Positions 6,548 to 7,316 of a DNA stretch of 7,316 nucleotides are shown here, one piece after another. The notes below the pieces were generated by a model. That model was not told where the DNA came from. It ran no database searches and saw only the letters and a program-made list of their open reading frames with translations. The stretch spans positions 1 to 7,316 of the forward strand of contig JAFLCR010000119.1 in NCBI GenBank assembly GCA_017302755.1, in the 5' to 3' direction. Source of the stretch: Alphaproteobacteria bacterium (GTDB taxonomy: Bacteria > Pseudomonadota > Alphaproteobacteria > Rickettsiales > JAFLCR01). Each line of letters starts with the position of its first letter. The first letter of the stretch is position 1. Both the position numbers and the translations under genes were made by a program.

Positions 6548-6584
6548 TTGTTAAGGCTTCTTAGAGGGTTTTATGAAAAAATAA

Positions 6585-6590
6585 TATAAT
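6585..6590 (+). promoter_or_regulatory. Candidate -10 element for the plus-strand gene
   Basis: A perfect TATAAT stands in a short AT-rich stretch 22 bases before the ATG at 6613. No convincing -35 lies 16-18 bases upstream (best is TTAGAG), so either an activator would be needed or the match is chance in AT-rich DNA. If used, the leader would be only about 15 bases, consistent with the lack of a clear ribosome site. Confidence 0.35.
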
Positions 6591-6612
6591 ATTCATAGAT
6601 CTACCCCCTTCC

Positions 6613-7316
6613 ATGCAGCAGCCGGCACCGCCGCAGATTCGCCATCTGGACTTGAGCCACAAGACCGCATTGTCCGGAAACGGGACGGTCGTGGTGAAGC
6701 TTGTGCTGTCCAGCGCCGAGGCGGGCGCGCTGAAAATCAAGGCGACGGAGGAGAAAAAGATCCAGGTTGAAGTGGACCCCGTCACCGGCGTCGTGACGCT
6801 CACGGGAAGCGCGGCATCCATCCACGCGGCGCTGGCGGCGGTGCAGCTGGAAGTATCTGCGGGATTCGCGGATACCTTCACCCTCAAAATGGAAGTTACG
6901 CAGGGCGGCGAGACGCAGCATGAGAAGCTGATCCTCTATTTCGAGCGCGCTTCGGGCCTGCATGTGCCGATGGATGCGACGGGCGGCGGAAGCCCCGGCC
7001 AGATCTGGGATGAGGCGCAAATGGCCGGAGTGCGCCCCCGTGCGCTTGAAGATACTATCCTGGCGCAGGCCGGCAGAGGGAATGCGAAACAGGCCGGCTA
7101 TCCCGGCGAAGGCGAGGACGAGGCTGAAACGGTCACGCTGACCCTGCCGCCCGTGGAATTGCGGCCGGGCTATCAAGAACCGCTGATGGACGTACCCCCC
7201 TTTGATCTTCCTTCCTCCGCACCGGGAGGTGCGCCGGTTTCCGGCGGCAGCCCCACGCCCCCAAGCAGTGGCGGAACCACGGTTGTTCCCCCGGTTACAA
7301 CGCCCCCTCCCGATTT
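6613..7316 (+). CDS. Partial gene, N-terminal part of a probable large repetitive surface protein
   Basis: The plus-strand frame is open from ATG at 6613 to the window edge, 234 complete codons with no stop, so the gene is truncated on the right. Residues 10-97 are beta-rich; the stretch VTLTGSAASIHAALAAVQLE (61-80) followed by a phenylalanine, TFTLKMEV and a Gly-Gly turn resembles the LTG...INAAL...F..T.TLTV..GG pattern that recurs in cadherin-like and related repeats of large bacterial adhesins and RTX-type exoproteins. Residues 98-190 are charged and mixed, and 191-234 form a Pro/Gly/Ser/Thr-rich linker, as between domains of such proteins. There is no N-terminal signal peptide, which would suit type I secretion through a C-terminal signal outside the window. 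No Shine-Dalgarno site precedes the ATG, but no other in-frame start exists upstream before a TGA at 6574. High third-position GC supports coding. The gene is real with good likelihood; the adhesin assignment is an inference. Confidence 0.7.
   Translation, partial: MQQPAPPQIRHLDLSHKTALSGNGTVVVKLVLSSAEAGALKIKATEEKKIQVEVDPVTGVVTLTGSAASIHAALAAVQLEVSAGFADTFTLKMEVTQGGETQHEKLILYFERASGLHVPMDATGGGSPGQIWDEAQMAGVRPRALEDTILAQAGRGNAKQAGYPGEGEDEAETVTLTLPPVELRPGYQEPLMDVPPFDLPSSAPGGAPVSGGSPTPPSSGGTTVVPPVTTPPPD

Noticed and set aside
6573..6584. Mini-frame MKK with AGAGGG upstream, before the plus-strand gene
   Set aside because: Three codons followed by TAA can arise by chance in AT-rich DNA; it is out of frame with the gene and no leader-peptide logic such as a codon run is seen.
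6601..7176. Minus-strand frame of 191 codons opposite the plus-strand partial gene
   Set aside because: The product is Arg/His/Leu-rich without a motif, while the plus frame is open over the whole stretch and has a recognisable repeat-like pattern.

Overview
The window looks like chromosomal DNA from an alphaproteobacterium. The minus-strand order rpsA, sppA, ihfB, lapA-like, trpF, trpB is a familiar alphaproteobacterial arrangement, and the core genes are GC-rich. I cannot name a genus from this sequence.

Layout, read on the minus strand from right to left. rpsA (6359-4575) encodes ribosomal protein S1. It is followed by a GC-rich inverted pair of palindromes (4472-4567), then sppA (4439-3501, TTG start), ihfB (3450-3166), and a LapA-domain membrane protein gene (3153-2836) that starts 12 bases after ihfB. 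A second REPIN-like inverted pair (2726-2836) fills nearly all of the gap before trpF (2707-2063). trpF overlaps trpB (2066-852) by four bases (ATGA). trpA, which often follows trpB directly, is absent. In its place, after a 101-base AT-rich gap with a possible promoter, lies an unrecognised gene of visibly lower GC (750-61). A diverged copy of the second repeat family may lie just past its stop codon.

Right of rpsA is a 253-base divergent intergenic region with promoter-like elements on both strands and a run of five G-tracts. After it a plus-strand gene (6613-7316) runs off the window. Its start resembles the beta-rich repeats of large bacterial surface proteins, followed by a Pro/Gly/Ser/Thr-rich linker.

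The minus-strand genes cover translation (S1), membrane proteolysis (SppA), DNA bending (IHF beta), an inner-membrane LapA-type protein and two late tryptophan-pathway enzymes. They are co-directional and closely spaced, but two palindromic elements divide them, so the cluster may be several transcriptional segments. I see no CRISPR array, tRNA, rRNA, transposase or integrase. The core is ordinary; the less ordinary parts are the two edges (the gene in the trpA position and the truncated plus-strand gene) and the two repeat families in the gene gaps.
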